Part shown: positions 32,871-32,956 of the stretch, in pieces | Layout: each line of letters starts with the position of its first letter | Numbering within the stretch: the first letter of the stretch is position 1 | DNA from: Oscillospiraceae bacterium | GTDB lineage: Bacteria > Bacillota_A > Clostridia > Oscillospirales > Ruminococcaceae | NCBI GenBank assembly: GCA_017829075.1 | Contig: JAGAJA010000029.1 | Coordinates: forward strand, 1 to 32,956 | Length of the DNA: 32,956 nt | Direction: 5' to 3' | Notes under the pieces: generated by a model | Databases searched by the model: none | The model's input: the letters and a program-made list of their open reading frames with translations, nothing else | What the model was told of the DNA's origin: nothing | Made by a program: the position numbers and the translations under genes

Positions 32871-32949
32871 TTCCGCGCGAAGCGCGGAAAAATGCTTTTC
32901 GCTTCCTTTTGGCACAAAAGGAAGTAGGGTGTGGGGCAAAGCCCCACCA
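32871..32949 (+). repeat. Dispersed hairpin repeat, family 2, copy B
   Basis: CCGCGC-GAA-GCGCGG, CTTCCTTTTG-GCA-CAAAAGGAAG and GTGGGGC-AAA-GCCCCAC stand in the same order as at 19694-19766. An extra hairpin, GGGCGG-GTAC-GCCCGCC, lies just before at about 32848-32863. The window ends shortly after, so the right boundary is unknown. Confidence 0.75.
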
Positions 32950-32956
32950 CTCGCGC

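Noticed and set aside
1..32956. CRISPR array, tRNA or rRNA gene, insertion sequence with transposase
   Set aside because: I saw no regularly spaced direct repeats, no cloverleaf sequence and no transposase or integrase frame.

Overview
The window reads as a chromosomal segment of an endospore-forming, probably motile member of the Clostridia. Oscillospirales/Ruminococcaceae-like is my best guess, inferred from gene content and not from any database search. It carries the sporulation genes spoIIAA, spoIIAB, sigF, spoIIR, yqfC and yqfD, Firmicute-type hprK and rapZ, a Bce-type peptide-sensing module, and a textbook sigma-28 (SigD/FliA-type) promoter in front of a chemotaxis receptor. Coding sequence is moderately GC-rich, gaps are short and AT-rich, and many genes have a clear promoter with 17-bp spacing plus a strong Shine-Dalgarno.

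Layout. 186-5550 (minus): a six-gene run of response regulator, histidine kinase, ABC ATPase, ABC permease, a 50-residue membrane peptide and a monofunctional peptidoglycan glycosyltransferase, with a BceR-type operator before the ATPase gene. 5686-7656 (plus): a MarR regulator with its own operator repeats, then citrate synthase and a terminator. 7715-9487: an unknown soluble protein and a lipoprotein. 9491-12436: the spoIIA operon (minus), an HD-domain protein (plus) and spoIIR (minus). 12568-13950: an unknown lipoprotein. 13978-18136 (plus): hprK, a ROK glucokinase, a small protein, murB and rapZ. 18158-19668: a regulator fusing an XRE domain, a desulfoferrodoxin-like domain and a methyltransferase. 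20003-22152: divergent metY and thrH. 22187-24262: an intracellular GH3 glycosidase. 24303-25793: yqfC-yqfD (minus). 25957-28025: the chemotaxis receptor. 28045-30034: a lipoprotein-anchored barnase-family RNase, its barstar inhibitor and a Ca2+/Na+-type exchanger. 30081-31137: a WYL regulator. 31395-32721 (minus): a DUF3343 protein and a cysteine-desulfurase-like enzyme.

The gaps hold two families of dispersed hairpin repeats. Family 1 (1-141, 31171-31358 and a short piece at 7597-7627) has compensatory base-pair changes between its two long copies, and its right end always abuts a terminator-like hairpin. Family 2 is seen at 19694-19849 and 32871-32949.

The strongest leads are the tethered barnase/barstar pair, the triple-domain regulator, the covarying repeat with its duplicated terminator, and the glycosyltransferase built into a Bce-type operon. 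The window begins inside one repeat and ends inside another, so both edges are incomplete.
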